Source: Candidatus Roseilinea sp. (GTDB lineage: Bacteria > Chloroflexota > Anaerolineae > J036 > Brachytrichaceae). From it: DNA of 64,000 nucleotides. The stretch lies in contig AP024676.1 in assembly GCA_025998955.1 (NCBI GenBank), positions 1,054,001 to 1,118,000 on the forward strand, read 5' to 3'. Below the pieces are notes generated by a model. It worked only from the letters and a program-made list of their open reading frames with translations, searched no databases and had not been told where the DNA came from. The translations under genes were made by a program, and so were the position numbers. Position 1 is the stretch's first letter. Every line of letters starts with the position of its first letter. This document shows positions 39,009-48,635 of the stretch, piece by piece.

Positions 39009-39827
39009 CTAGCTCATGACCATGCCGCCGTCAATTTCGATTGCCTGGCCGGTGATGTAGCGCGCGTCCTCGCTGGCCAGGAAGGCGCACAGCCCGGCGA
39101 TCTCCCATGGCTCGGCTAGGCGCTTCATTGGGCAGTCGGCGGCTCGGCGCGCCAACCATTGCTCGACGGTCAGACCCTCGCGCGGTGCGTTCCGGCGCGC
39201 AGCATCCACCACCAACTCGGTCTTCGTGTTGCCCGGGCATACGGCATTGACCGTGACGCCGTAGGATGCCAGCTCCATCGCTACCGAGCGCGTCAAGCCG
39301 ATCACGCCGCTCTTGGACGCGGAGTATTCGTGCGTGCCGGCCCAACTGGTCTTGCCGGACATAGACGAGATGTTGATGATGCTGCCGCTGCGTTGCTGCA
39401 TCATGATCGGTGCGACGGCTTTGTTGCACAGGAAGACGCCGGTCAGGTTGATCTCCAAAAGGCGCTGCCACTGCCGGAGCGTCACCTCGCTCAGTAGGCC
39501 GCCGGTGTAGATGCCGGCTGCTGCGACCAACGTGTCTATCTGCCCCCAGCGGCTCATCACCTGGGCGATATCGTACTGCACGTCGTCCTCGCTCGATACG
39601 TCGCAGTGCAAGCTGATCGCGCCGGCGCCGTAGCGGCGGCACGCCTCGGCCGTCGCTTCGTTGCCGACGTCGTTCACGTCCAGGCAGGCGACGTTTGCGC
39701 CTTCCTGGGCGAAGCGCAACGCACAGGCACGCCCAATGCCACCGGCTGCGCCGGTGACCACGACCACGCAACCGCCGAAGCGCCGCAGCGCGGTTTCGTG
39801 TTCGGCGGGTTGAAGATAGCTTGTCAT
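39009..39827 (-). CDS. SDR-family dehydrogenase
   Basis: 272 residues. VVTGAAGGIGRACA, CLDVND (acidic beta 2 end), VAAAGIYTGG, NISSMSGK with EYSASK, and the terminal TGQAIEIDGGMVMS. Its ATG (39827) overlaps the stop of the aldolase gene (ATGA), so the two are co-translated. The longer open frame upstream lies only within the aldolase gene and is rejected. Confidence 0.9.
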   Translation of the reverse strand: MTSYLQPAEHETALRRFGGCVVVVTGAAGGIGRACALRFAQEGANVACLDVNDVGNEATAEACRRYGAGAISLHCDVSSEDDVQYDIAQVMSRWGQIDTLVAAAGIYTGGLLSEVTLRQWQRLLEINLTGVFLCNKAVAPIMMQQRSGSIINISSMSGKTSWAGTHEYSASKSGVIGLTRSVAMELASYGVTVNAVCPGNTKTELVVDAARRNAPREGLTVEQWLARRAADCPMKRLAEPWEIAGLCAFLASEDARYITGQAIEIDGGMVMS

Positions 39828-40600
39828 GCCAGGGCGATTTGTAGCGCATCCTCCACGCTTGCGCCAGCGTGGACGATCCCGGCCATGGCGCGCGTCATGC
39901 GTTCTGTGTTGCCCGATTGCCAAACGTTGCGCCCGATCACACCGCCGACACCGCCGGCATCGAGGCTTGCGCGCAGCATCGTCAGCGTCTCACGGGGGTC
40001 ATCTTGCTTGCGCCCGCCCAGCACGACCACAGGGACGAAGCATGTGCGCACGACCTCGGCGAAGCCTTCGACGTAGGGCAGTTTGACCCAGTCCGCGCCT
40101 AGCTCGGCGGCTACGCGCGCAGAGACCTTGATCGCATCGAGCGTGCGCTTCTCCGGCGGGCTATCAAATCCACCGGGCACGATCTCGGCCATCACCGGCA
40201 TATCCCACGCGTGTGCTTGGCGGACGACGCGCGCCAGCGTCTCGAGCGTGGTTGCTTCGTGTGGGCTGCCGGGGAACGCTGTGACGCATACCGCATCGGC
40301 GCCCAGCCGCAGGGCATCTTCGACGGCGTAGAACTGCGCGCCCGGCCCGGCCTTGAGGCCGAGGCGTGTGCCTGCGCCGTCCAAGCGCAGCACCAGACCA
40401 ATGCGCGCCAGCGCCTCGGCGAAGCGTGTCGCGACGCCGAAGCTGCACATGATCCCGTCTGCGCCGCCGGCGATCACGGCTTCGATCGTGTCGCCGATCA
40501 CTTCGATGCCTGCTGCTGGGCCGTCAATCATGCCGTGGTCGCAGGCTACGATCAGCGTTTTACCGTCGGGGAAGAGCCGTCTTAAACGTCGGATGGTCAT
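39824..40600 (-). CDS. Class I aldolase of the DeoC/FbaB (LacD-like) family
   Basis: 258 residues, TIM barrel. LIVACDHGMIDGP at the start, VIAGGADGIMC, and GADWVKLPY with the Schiff-base Lys are typical of class I fructose-bisphosphate-type and related aldolases; VVLGGRK and GGVGGVIGRNVWQ make the C-terminal phosphate-binding loops. A tagatose- or fructose-bisphosphate substrate is possible, but sugar-acid members exist. ATG 40600 is chosen over the TTG at 40606, which lies in a repeat tract. Confidence 0.85.
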   Translation of the reverse strand: MTIRRLRRLFPDGKTLIVACDHGMIDGPAAGIEVIGDTIEAVIAGGADGIMCSFGVATRFAEALARIGLVLRLDGAGTRLGLKAGPGAQFYAVEDALRLGADAVCVTAFPGSPHEATTLETLARVVRQAHAWDMPVMAEIVPGGFDSPPEKRTLDAIKVSARVAAELGADWVKLPYVEGFAEVVRTCFVPVVVLGGRKQDDPRETLTMLRASLDAGGVGGVIGRNVWQSGNTERMTRAMAGIVHAGASVEDALQIALA

Positions 40601-40641
40601 GGTCAAGTGTCAGGTGTCAAGCATCAGGTGTCAGGTGTGAA
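40601..40641. repeat. GTGTCAGGTGTCAAG word tract between aldolase and kinase genes
   Basis: Five to six variants of AAGTGTCAGGTGTCA. The tract overlaps the last codons of the kinase frame, so that its C-terminus (FTPDT) is repeat-derived, and it lies directly before the aldolase ATG. Confidence 0.7.
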
Positions 40642-42052
40642 AATTTGACGGTAGTGTGCGTGTGCTTGCGGGTCGGGCTCGGTCAAGTGAGTTCGCGGTG
40701 TGAAGTGTGGCCAGGCTTGTGCCGCCGATGAATACGCGCCGGCGCCCAAGCCGGCCAAGATCGCTGCACCGCGCGCGCCTAGGAACGAATCGTCGCAGGC
40801 ATGTATCGTCACACCGGTCATGTCGGCGAGCACACGCGACCAGCCCGATGTGCGCGCCGCGCCGCCCAACATGTAGAGCGCGTTCACAGGCAAATTGGCC
40901 ATACGCAGCGCCGCAATCGCAGCGCACACCTCGGAGGCGATGCCTTCGACGACGGCGCGGGTCAGGTCGTCCCAGCGATGGCTGAGCTTGAGCCCGCTAA
41001 ATTGGCTGGCCGGCCGGTGTTGCGATTCTGGAAGAAAACGCACGCTATTGCTGCCGGGCGGCGATGCTTCCAGCGCGTGTTGGAGCAGCGCGTAGCGGTC
41101 GTCCAGGTCGGCTGAGGTTGTGCTCAGCCACCACTCGACGACTGCGCCGAAGCCTCCCATGTAGGTGCTGATCGTCCAGCGTTGTGGCACGACATGCGCG
41201 TTCAAATCCATTTGCCGCGGGATGCCGGCGATCTCCGGGGAATCGGCGATGCCTGTGATCACCCAGGCCGTGCCCGTCGCCAGCATTAGGCTGCCGGGCT
41301 CGGTCAGGCCGAGGGCCAGCGCCTCGCAAGCATGGTCTTGCCCACCGTTCACGATCAGCGTGGATCGAGGGAGGTTGAGCGCATCGGCGACTTCCGGCTG
41401 CACTGCGCCGACGATGCTGCCGGATGCACCGAGTGGTGCGAGATGGTCGCGCGAGAGGCCGACGCGCTCGGCGACCGCCATGCTCCATTCGCCGGTGCGC
41501 CGTTCGATCAGCGGTATCTGTGCGCCGCACGAGGCATTGCTGACCAGCGTCCCGGTCAGTCGGCGTACCAAGTCGTCGTGTGGGCCAATGAAGCGGCGCG
41601 CCGCGGTGAAGATGTCCGGCCGGTGCTCGCGCAGCCAGGCAATCGAGGCAAGCGGTTGGCCGATCTGCAGACCCCAGCCGGTGATCTCGCGGATGACTTC
41701 GCCCCACCCATGGCGCACCCAGGCGTGAACGATGTCGGTGGCGCGCGTGTCCAGGAAGGTGATCATCGGGTAGATGGGCTGGCCGAATGCGTCGGCAGGG
41801 ATGATCGAACCGGCCTGTGCGCCGATGCTGAGCGCAATGACGCGGCCGGAGCTGTGCGCAGTAAGTTCGCAGACGACCTCTTGAAAGCGCGCACCATACA
41901 GCCGCAGGGTCTTGCTCGGCCCAGCCGGGATGGGGTGTGAGCAGGGGAATCGGTCGTTGCGCGCGGGCGACTTCTCGTCCATCCGCGTCACACAGCACGC
42001 CCTTCAGCGCCGTCGTTCCACAGTCAATCCCGATGAGTAGGTCGCCGGACAT
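40624..42052 (-). pseudogene. FGGY carbohydrate kinase (xylulokinase-like), frameshifted
   Basis: The N-terminus starts at ATG 42052 (SGDLLIGIDCGTTALKG, then PHPGWAEQDPAAVW) in one frame. The rest (ARFQEVVCELTAHSSG onward, with GGQDHACEALALGL and MLGGAARTSGW) lies in another frame. The switch is at about 41888-41896, within TGGTGCGCGCTTTC on the minus strand, and one base is extra or two are missing. Corrected, the protein would be about 475 residues with the ATPase DCGTT loop and the catalytic Asp of FGGY kinases. A sequencing error, a true loss, or recoding cannot be told apart here. It sits between a small membrane protein and the aldolase. Confidence 0.85.
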
Positions 42053-42056
42053 AGAT

Positions 42057-42335
42057 TTACGCTGCCTGCCGGGCGCGTTCGGTGCGCATGTTCTGAAGAT
42101 ATAGCGCGAACACAGCGGCAAGAAAGGCGAGCGAGCCGCCGAGTGGCGCAGCACATGCGCAGCTTAGCATGAGCAGGATGAATAAGGCACTGTCCAGCTC
42201 TGTTGGCGAACCGTTCGCGCTAATGTAGGCCGAGTGGACAAGCAGCATCGCCACTAGCGCGAACCCGATTGCCCCAAAAAGCGTGGATAACGCGACGAAA
42301 GCGAAGCGGAGCGTGACGTTGGTGGTTGGATTCAT
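42057..42335 (-). CDS. Small membrane protein, 92 residues
   Basis: Three hydrophobic segments (about 9-35, 48-62, 66-85) and a basic tail, YLQNMRTERARQAA. The stop is 4 bp before the kinase ATG. No ribosome site and no recognised family, so it is less certain than its neighbours. ATG 42335 is used because the further open frame is Arg/Ser-rich and unlike a protein. Confidence 0.5.
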   Translation of the reverse strand: MNPTTNVTLRFAFVALSTLFGAIGFALVAMLLVHSAYISANGSPTELDSALFILLMLSCACAAPLGGSLAFLAAVFALYLQNMRTERARQAA

Positions 42336-42400
42336 ACGCGTTCTCGCCGCGCGATTACCGGAGGAGGTATGTCGCCTGGTCGGCTCAGACGCGCTGCGCG

Positions 42401-43579
42401 TCACCAATCCAGGATCGCGCCGTCGTGTGCGCGCACGGTGGTGGCGTGGATGATCTCTTGCTCGAACGGGTGCTTCTTCGCGGCTTCCTCATCCACCTCG
42501 ATGCCCAGGCCGGGCGCGTCGGTCGGCAGCCAATAGCCGTTCTCCGTCTTCAGCGTGTGCTTCACCACGTCGAACCGCCACGGCACGTCGGTGAGCATGT
42601 CCTCCTGGATGAGGAAATTCGGTGTGCTGAGCGCGAAGTGTAGCGCGGCGGCATTCGCCACCGGCCCTAGCGGGTTGTGCGGCGCGACGCCGATGTAATA
42701 TGCCTCGGCCATCGCGGCGATCTTCTTGGCTTCCCACAGCCCGCCGCAGTGGCACAAGTCGGGCTGGATGACGTGGCAAGCTTGCTTCTCGAATAGCTCG
42801 CGGAACTCGAAGCGCGTCACGCGACGTTCGCCGGTGGCGATGGGCACTGGGGAGGCGCGGCGCACCTCGGCCAATGCGTCCACGTTCTCCGGCGGCACCG
42901 GCTCCTCGATGAAGAAAGGACGATACGGTGCGAGCACGCGGCAGAACTCGATGGCGTTGGCCACGCTGTGCCGGCCATGGCAGTCAATCATGATGTCCAC
43001 CCCTTCGCCCACGGCTTCGCGAATCGCGGACATCATCTTCTCGGCATAGCGATACGTAGCGATGCTATTGAGCGTCTCGGTCGGCGGCGTGATCAGCACC
43101 TTCACGGCGGTGTAGCCGCGCGCTACGACCTGCAATGCCAAATCCACGAATGGCTTGGGGTCGGCGCTGTATTGCGTCTCATACACGGCGCGCATGTCCC
43201 CGCCGCCGAGGTGGGTGTACATGCGCACCTTATCGCGCACCCGGCCGCCTAGCAGTTGATAGACCGGCACGCCGAGCATCTTGCCGCGAATGTCCCACAA
43301 AGCCTGCTCGATCCCGCTGATCGCGCTCAGGCCGATGACGCCGACGCGCCAGAAGCTCTGGCGATACATCTTCTGGTAGAGGAACTCGATGCGCTGTGGG
43401 TCCTCGCCGATGAGCATCGGGGCGAAGTCCTCGACTGCGCCGACGACGGCGCGCGTCTTCCACTCGAGCGAGGCTTCGCCCCAGCCGTAGAGGCCGGGTT
43501 GGTCGGTCTCCACCTTGACGAACACCCAATTGCGCATCTCGGCATTGACCACGCAGGTTTTGATGGCGGTGATCTTCAT
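42401..43579 (-). CDS. Enolase-superfamily sugar-acid dehydratase (galactonate dehydratase-like)
   Basis: 392 residues, mandelate racemase/enolase superfamily. Lys in TAVKVLI, the metal ligands in MIDCHGRHS, FIEEPVPPEN and IATGERRVTRFEF, and the catalytic His in VAPHNPLGPVA match the D-galactonate dehydratase (DgoD) group, which dehydrates aldonic acids to 2-keto-3-deoxy acids. The true substrate (galactonate, xylonate, fuconate and others) is not decided by these motifs. GAGGG lies upstream of ATG 43579. With the SDR and FAH genes it forms the core of a non-phosphorylative route. Confidence 0.9.
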   Translation of the reverse strand: MKITAIKTCVVNAEMRNWVFVKVETDQPGLYGWGEASLEWKTRAVVGAVEDFAPMLIGEDPQRIEFLYQKMYRQSFWRVGVIGLSAISGIEQALWDIRGKMLGVPVYQLLGGRVRDKVRMYTHLGGGDMRAVYETQYSADPKPFVDLALQVVARGYTAVKVLITPPTETLNSIATYRYAEKMMSAIREAVGEGVDIMIDCHGRHSVANAIEFCRVLAPYRPFFIEEPVPPENVDALAEVRRASPVPIATGERRVTRFEFRELFEKQACHVIQPDLCHCGGLWEAKKIAAMAEAYYIGVAPHNPLGPVANAAALHFALSTPNFLIQEDMLTDVPWRFDVVKHTLKTENGYWLPTDAPGLGIEVDEEAAKKHPFEQEIIHATTVRAHDGAILDW

Positions 43580-43629
43580 ACCCTCATTTTCGCCGTGACT
43601 CGACGACTTGGCGACCTCAGGACCTAATG

Positions 43630-45651
43630 CTAATAATTCGCTGACGCCCTGATCGGCAGGCGTGCGTCGTCGCGCAGGAAGAGGGGGATGCGTTCGAGCG
43701 GCGCGTCGGCGCGAATGGATTGCCCACCTGAGAAGGTTTGGCCGCTCCATACATCCGTCCAGCGCGCGCCGGCGGGGAGATAGACCTCACGATGCGTCGC
43801 GCCGGCCTGCAGCACGGGCGCGACGAGTACGTCGGGGCCAAACATGAAGGCATCTTCGACGGCCCATGCGCTTGAATCGGATGGGAAGTCGTAGAACAGC
43901 GGTCGCATCGGCGGGTCGCCGTGTTCATGTGCGTCGCGCATCAGGCACATCACATACGGGCGCAAGTGCTCGCGCATGAACATCACGTCGCGAATGATGG
44001 CATAGGCGCGTTCGCCGAATTCCCACACTTCGTTCGGGCCGCCGCTTTCGGTGATCGCGCCGTAGGGCAGGCGGTAGCCGTGCAGCCGGAAGAGCGGACA
44101 AAAGGCGCTGTATTGGAACCAACGCACGATCAGCTCGCGGAAGTAATCCGAGGTCACATCGCCGCCGTAAAAGCCGCCGATGTCGGTCGTCCACCAGGGG
44201 ATGCCGCTGAGGCCGATGTTGAGGCCGGCGCGCACCTGCGCCTGCAATGCTTCCCAGGTGGATTGAATGTCGCCGCTCCACACGGCGGCGCCGTAGCGCT
44301 GACTGCCGGCCCAGGCCGAGCGCGAAAGGAAGATGATCTCCGATTCGTTCTGCGCGCGCATGCCTTCGTAGAAGGCCTGTGCGTGTCGCAAAGGGTAGAT
44401 GTTCGCAACTGCGCGTCCGTCGCCTGCGAAATAGCGCAGATTGTCATACTGCACCGGGTACATCTCCGGCTCGCAGGCATCCAGCCAGTACACCTTGATT
44501 CCGTGATCGTAATAGCCGCGCTTCACCTGTTCCCAGATGAAAGTTCGCGCTTCGGGGTGTGTCGCGTCGTAGTATGTGAGATACACGCGCGCGTCGGTGT
44601 ATTGGTCACGAAAGTTCATCTGCGCCGGCTGGCCGCGCAGCGTGCGCAAGAGCCAGCCGTTGCGCATCGCCTTTTGAAAGTTTGCGCTGTCGGGGTTGAG
44701 CGCCGGCCACACGCTCACCATCACCTTGACGCCCAGACTTTCCAGCTCGCGCACCATGCCGGACGGATCGGGCCACTTTGCCGGATCGAATTGCCAATCA
44801 CCGTATTTCGTCCAGTGAAAGAAGTCAATCACGATCACCGACAGCGGCAGCCCGCGCGACCGATAGCCGTGCGCGATGCCGAGCAACTCATCCTGCGTGC
44901 GATAGCGCAGCTTGCACTGCCAGAAGCCCGATGCGAATTCCGGCAGCATCGGCGCGCGGCCGGTCACCGCGGTGTAGTTGCGCACGATCTCGGCGGGAGT
45001 GTCGCCGGCAGTGATCCAATAGTCGAGTTGCGCCGTTGCTTCGGCAGTCCAACGCGTGCCGTTCGCGCCTAGCTCTACGCGCCCCACGGCCGGGTTGTTC
45101 CACAGCAGGCCATAGCCGCGGTTGCTGAGCAAGAAGGGGATGCTGACCTCGCCATTCTGCTGTAACAGCTCGATGATGGCGCCCTTTTGGTCGAGCAGGC
45201 CGTGTTGATGTTGGCCTAGACCGTAGAAGCGCTCGCCGCGATAAGCGCGAAAGCGCGCTTCCAGGCGCCACAGGTCACCGCCTACCGACCGAAAGCAGCG
45301 CGGGGGTGGCCATGAGGGATGGTAGGAGGCTTCGGCCAGCAATTCCTCGCCCGTCTCGGTGTTCAAGAAGCGCAAGCCGATGTCCATACCGCTGGCATCC
45401 ACCCAATCCAGCGGCTGCCGCACGGTGACTTCGGCTGCAATGCGGCCGTTACGAACGATGGCGCGTTGACCCTCGATATTGATGCTGCCCGAGGCAGATG
45501 CCGGCAAGAGCGCAGAGAGATGATCGTCGGTAAATGTCGCATTCGGCGTGGCGCGCACACGCAGAGCATTCGTACCCCACGGCTCGACGCGCACCGTCTC
45601 TTCGGCAAAACGCACAATGAGCGCTTGCCTATCCTGAGAGAAGATATGCAT
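43630..45651 (-). CDS. Glycoside hydrolase family 31, alpha-xylosidase-like
   Basis: 673 residues. The nucleophile Asp391 is in VYWLDACEPEMYP and the acid/base Asp461 in AAVWSGDIQSTW; VIVIDFFHWTKYGDW, FYGLGQHQHG and FRLHGYRLPYG complete the GH31 pattern. The N-terminal ~190 residues are the beta-sandwich. No signal peptide, so it would act on imported oligosaccharides in the cytosol. The WLD-CEPE form is common in alpha-xylosidases (YicI group), though other specificities exist. It lies between the ABC transporter and the dehydratase. Confidence 0.9.
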   Translation of the reverse strand: MHIFSQDRQALIVRFAEETVRVEPWGTNALRVRATPNATFTDDHLSALLPASASGSINIEGQRAIVRNGRIAAEVTVRQPLDWVDASGMDIGLRFLNTETGEELLAEASYHPSWPPPRCFRSVGGDLWRLEARFRAYRGERFYGLGQHQHGLLDQKGAIIELLQQNGEVSIPFLLSNRGYGLLWNNPAVGRVELGANGTRWTAEATAQLDYWITAGDTPAEIVRNYTAVTGRAPMLPEFASGFWQCKLRYRTQDELLGIAHGYRSRGLPLSVIVIDFFHWTKYGDWQFDPAKWPDPSGMVRELESLGVKVMVSVWPALNPDSANFQKAMRNGWLLRTLRGQPAQMNFRDQYTDARVYLTYYDATHPEARTFIWEQVKRGYYDHGIKVYWLDACEPEMYPVQYDNLRYFAGDGRAVANIYPLRHAQAFYEGMRAQNESEIIFLSRSAWAGSQRYGAAVWSGDIQSTWEALQAQVRAGLNIGLSGIPWWTTDIGGFYGGDVTSDYFRELIVRWFQYSAFCPLFRLHGYRLPYGAITESGGPNEVWEFGERAYAIIRDVMFMREHLRPYVMCLMRDAHEHGDPPMRPLFYDFPSDSSAWAVEDAFMFGPDVLVAPVLQAGATHREVYLPAGARWTDVWSGQTFSGGQSIRADAPLERIPLFLRDDARLPIRASANY

Positions 45652-45669
45652 TTGGAGGAGAGGTGATGT

Positions 45670-46668
45670 TTAGCGATAGCGTCCCTGGTTGAAGCGATGG
45701 CCGATGAGCGATAGGATGATCACCAGACCGTACGCGAATTGTGTCCAGAAGGCGGTCAAGCCTGCGCCGATCAGGCCGGTCTCGATGAAGCCGACCGACA
45801 TGGCACCGAACACCGCGCCGATCACCGTGCCGACGCCGCCCCACGTCGGCGTGCCGCCGATGAACACGGCGGCCAGCGTGCGCAGCAGGTAGCCGTCGCC
45901 GGCCGTCGGCCACCACGTGTTGTTGATCAGCGATGACAGCACACCAGCGAATGCAGCGCATAGCCCGACGATCACATATACCAATGTCTTCGTGCGCGCT
46001 ACATGGATGCCCATTTCCTTAGCGCTCTCCGGGTTGTCGCCGACGATGGCGACATGCGCGCCGAGCTGGTGCCGGTTGAACAGCACCAGACAGATCACCA
46101 CGACCAGCAAAGCCCAAAGGACGGCTACTGGCACGTCGCCAACCTGGCCCACCAGGACGTTGTAGAACGGTGTGTCAATCATCATGGTCAACGGGATGCC
46201 GATGCCCTGTGTAAGCACGTTGATCAGGCCGCGCAGGAAGAAGTTCATGCCCAACGTCGCTACCAGCGACGACAGGCCGACCTTGGTGACGAGTAGGCCG
46301 TTGACCAAGCCACAGGTGGCGCCGACGAGCAGTGCGGCGAGCAAACCTACAACCGGTGAGACCTCGTTCGAGACCAGCAACGCGAACGCGTAGGATGACA
46401 GGCCGAATACCGAGGGAAAGGACAAATCGCTTTCGCCCGATGTGACGACGAACACGAGTGATACAGCGAGGATGATATCTATCGGCAGCGTAGTGAAGAT
46501 CGCGCGATAGGACTGCGGATTGGTGAACGTGCCGGGCGCCGTGATCAAGAAGAGAGCCCACAACGCTAAGAAGATAGCGAACGCACTCAGGCCGCGCCGG
46601 TTTTGATCGAGCCATGTGCGAATGGCGCCATGCTCGCGGGCTTGAGTAGAAACAGCAGTGACTTCCAT
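45670..46668 (-). CDS. Sugar ABC transporter permease (RbsC-like)
   Basis: 332 residues with 8-10 hydrophobic segments. VVTSGESDLSFPSVFGLSSY, GLVNGLLVTKVGLSSLVATLG and the cytoplasmic loop IVGDNPESAKEMGIHVARTK are the conserved elements of the BPD_transp_2 permeases of ribose/xylose-type importers. GGAGGTG lies 5 bp before the ATG. Partner of the ATPase (12 bp upstream) and binding protein. Confidence 0.92.
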   Translation of the reverse strand: MEVTAVSTQAREHGAIRTWLDQNRRGLSAFAIFLALWALFLITAPGTFTNPQSYRAIFTTLPIDIILAVSLVFVVTSGESDLSFPSVFGLSSYAFALLVSNEVSPVVGLLAALLVGATCGLVNGLLVTKVGLSSLVATLGMNFFLRGLINVLTQGIGIPLTMMIDTPFYNVLVGQVGDVPVAVLWALLVVVICLVLFNRHQLGAHVAIVGDNPESAKEMGIHVARTKTLVYVIVGLCAAFAGVLSSLINNTWWPTAGDGYLLRTLAAVFIGGTPTWGGVGTVIGAVFGAMSVGFIETGLIGAGLTAFWTQFAYGLVIILSLIGHRFNQGRYR

Positions 46669-46680
46669 GCATCACCTCCG

Positions 46681-47448
46681 TCAGTGCTCAATGTCGAGCG
46701 TGCCGTGTCGCGCGACCGTTTGCAGCTTGCGGATCAACACATCTGCCGAGGGCACTTCGGATTTGTCCGCTGTGTAGACGATAGTGCCTCGATCGAGGAT
46801 GGCGAAGTAGTCGGACACGTCGTAGCTGTGGTAGATGTTGTGGCTGATGAAGATGCTGGCTGCGCCGCGCGCGCGCAGTTGCCGGACGAACGCGAAGACT
46901 TTTTCGGATTCGGTCAGCGAGAGCGCCGTGGTTGGCTCGTCGAGGATGACCAGTTGCGCCTTGAAATAGATCGCCCGCGCGATGGCGACGCCTTGCCGCT
47001 CGCCGCCGGAGAGCGTCATCACCCGTGAATCCGGCGAGAACACCTTCGAGGTGAAGCCGATCTCGCGCATCAATCGCTCGGCCTCTTCGCGCTGGCGTTT
47101 CACGTCAATCAACCCCAACGGATTGGTGAGTTCGCGGCCCATGAAGATGTTGCGGGCGATGCTTTGCTGTTCGGCCAGTGCGCGATCCTGGAACACCGTC
47201 TCGATGCCGGCGGCGCGTGCCTGAGCAACCGACCAGTGCGTGACCTTTTTGCCCTTTACCCACATCTCGCCGCTATCAGGTGAGTGCACGCCGGCGATGA
47301 GCTTGATGAGTGTGGATTTGCCGGCGCCGTTGTCGCCGATCAGCCCGAGCACGCGCCCTTCTTCGATGGTGAGGTTGACACCGCTGAGTGCATTGACGCT
47401 GCCATACGACTTGTAGACGTTCTTCAGTTCGATGAAAGGAGTCGCCAT
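46681..47448 (-). CDS. Sugar ABC transporter ATP-binding protein (single domain)
   Basis: 255 residues, one nucleotide-binding domain. Walker A GDNGAGKST, signature TLSGGERQGVAIARA, Walker B LVILDEPTTALS, switch His in IFISHNIYHS. Unlike the double-domain ATPase of the other transporter in this window, this is the half-size FrcA/XylG-short type. ATG 47448 is chosen over the GTG at 47466. The 167 bp before it contain a hairpin-forming word tract. Confidence 0.92.
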   Translation of the reverse strand: MATPFIELKNVYKSYGSVNALSGVNLTIEEGRVLGLIGDNGAGKSTLIKLIAGVHSPDSGEMWVKGKKVTHWSVAQARAAGIETVFQDRALAEQQSIARNIFMGRELTNPLGLIDVKRQREEAERLMREIGFTSKVFSPDSRVMTLSGGERQGVAIARAIYFKAQLVILDEPTTALSLTESEKVFAFVRQLRARGAASIFISHNIYHSYDVSDYFAILDRGTIVYTADKSEVPSADVLIRKLQTVARHGTLDIEH

Positions 47449-47471
47449 CGGTGTATATCGCTGCACCGCAT

Positions 47472-47574
47472 AGCCTCAAGTTGCGTGTCGTGCGTCACGT
47501 ATCGCGTATTGCGTATCACGTGCTTCGTGGCTGGGCACGCAACACACGATACGCAATACGTGACATACGACAGC
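47472..47574. repeat. Hairpin-forming word tract between binding-protein and ATPase genes
   Basis: Variants of CGTATTGCGTATCACGTG on the left and the reverse words CACGATACGCAATACGTGAC on the right; CGTATTGCGTATC (47505-47517) is the exact reverse complement of GATACGCAATACG (47548-47560). Lying just after the binding-protein gene, it could protect or attenuate its mRNA. Confidence 0.8.
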
Positions 47575-47615
47575 CGGGCATTATCGGCTATGCGTTGCGC
47601 TGTGAGAAAGCACGG

Positions 47616-48635
47616 TTACCGCAGACCTTTCTTAGCGAGGTCGGCGACGCTCTTGTAGTTCTGCGCGTTGACGAAGCCGGCGCCGGTGTCCACATTCATC
47701 GGCGCAAAGCCGAACTTCTTGGTCAGGCAGATGCTTTGGATCGGCACGTAGCCTTGCAGGAAGGGTTGCTGGTCGGATGTGAGTTGCACAAAGCCCTTGT
47801 CGAATGCGTCAATGATGGCCGGGCTGGTGTCGAAGCCGATGTTGAACACTTCGCCGGGTTTCTTGTTGATTGCCCTCATGTAGGTCGGCGCTGCACCGAG
47901 CGTCTGGCCACCTGAATACACGATCAGCTTGATCTCGGGGTTTTTGCCAAACGCGCCGGTGATCTGCGGAATGAGCAGGCCGGGATCGGTAGCCGCAGCG
48001 GGTTGACCCGCGACTGTAATCACCTTCATGCCGGCTTCGATCAAAGCGTCGGTCGTCCCTTGTTCGCGGATATAGCGGCCGGGCTGGCCCCACGCGCCGA
48101 ACACCAGCGCCGTGTCGCCCTTCTTCAGGCCGAGCGTGCGGATCGCTTCCTCGCCCAGCGCGCGGCCCTGGGGATACAAGTTAGCGCCGACGTAGCCGCC
48201 ACCGAACTTGGCGCGCACCTTGGGCACGTCCACGTTCTGATACATCATGATGATGCCGGCTTTTGCGGCCTGCTCGGCCAACGGCATGATCGCGTCATCG
48301 CCCGCGTGGCCCATCATTGCGATGCCGTCCGGCTTCGAGGCGATGGCGTCGCGCAGTTGCGCCAGCATCTTTTCGGTCTGCCAGCCGGAGAAAACATACT
48401 CCACCTTCGGGCCGAAATCGGCCTCGGCTTGCTGTGCGCCTTTGTAGACGATCGAGGCGAAAGCGTCGCCGGGGTCGCCGCCGACGAAGAAGCGGATGCG
48501 CACGCCCTGGCACCACTTCGCGCCGCCCTGGCTGGGGTCGGCCGCTTGTACGGGCGAGGCGGCAAACGTCGTCGCAGCGAGCGCACCGATGAGCAGGGCA
48601 GATGCCCACAGAGAAGGTTTGCGTGCAACGGTCAT
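47616..48635 (-). CDS. Periplasmic sugar-binding protein of the ABC transporter
   Basis: 339 residues. Sec signal peptide (ASALLIGALAATTFAASP, cleavage near VQAADP). Type I periplasmic-binding fold (peripla_BP_4): IRFFVGGDPGDAFASIVYKG, KPDGIAMMGHAGDDAIMPL, VGANLYPQGRALGEEAI, QGTTDALIEAGMKVITV. It binds the sugar for import. AGGAGG lies 6 bp before ATG 48635. A second, 42-codon frame upstream ends on this ATG but is weakly supported. Confidence 0.9.
   Translation of the reverse strand: MTVARKPSLWASALLIGALAATTFAASPVQAADPSQGGAKWCQGVRIRFFVGGDPGDAFASIVYKGAQQAEADFGPKVEYVFSGWQTEKMLAQLRDAIASKPDGIAMMGHAGDDAIMPLAEQAAKAGIIMMYQNVDVPKVRAKFGGGYVGANLYPQGRALGEEAIRTLGLKKGDTALVFGAWGQPGRYIREQGTTDALIEAGMKVITVAGQPAAATDPGLLIPQITGAFGKNPEIKLIVYSGGQTLGAAPTYMRAINKKPGEVFNIGFDTSPAIIDAFDKGFVQLTSDQQPFLQGYVPIQSICLTKKFGFAPMNVDTGAGFVNAQNYKSVADLAKKGLR

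Noticed and set aside
43921-45072. 383-codon plus-strand frame opposite the GH31 gene
   Set aside because: Antisense shadow; the GH31 catalytic motifs are on the minus strand.
47472-47574. CRISPR array
   Set aside because: Word repeats are degenerate, unequal and without unique spacers of constant length; no cas genes in the window.
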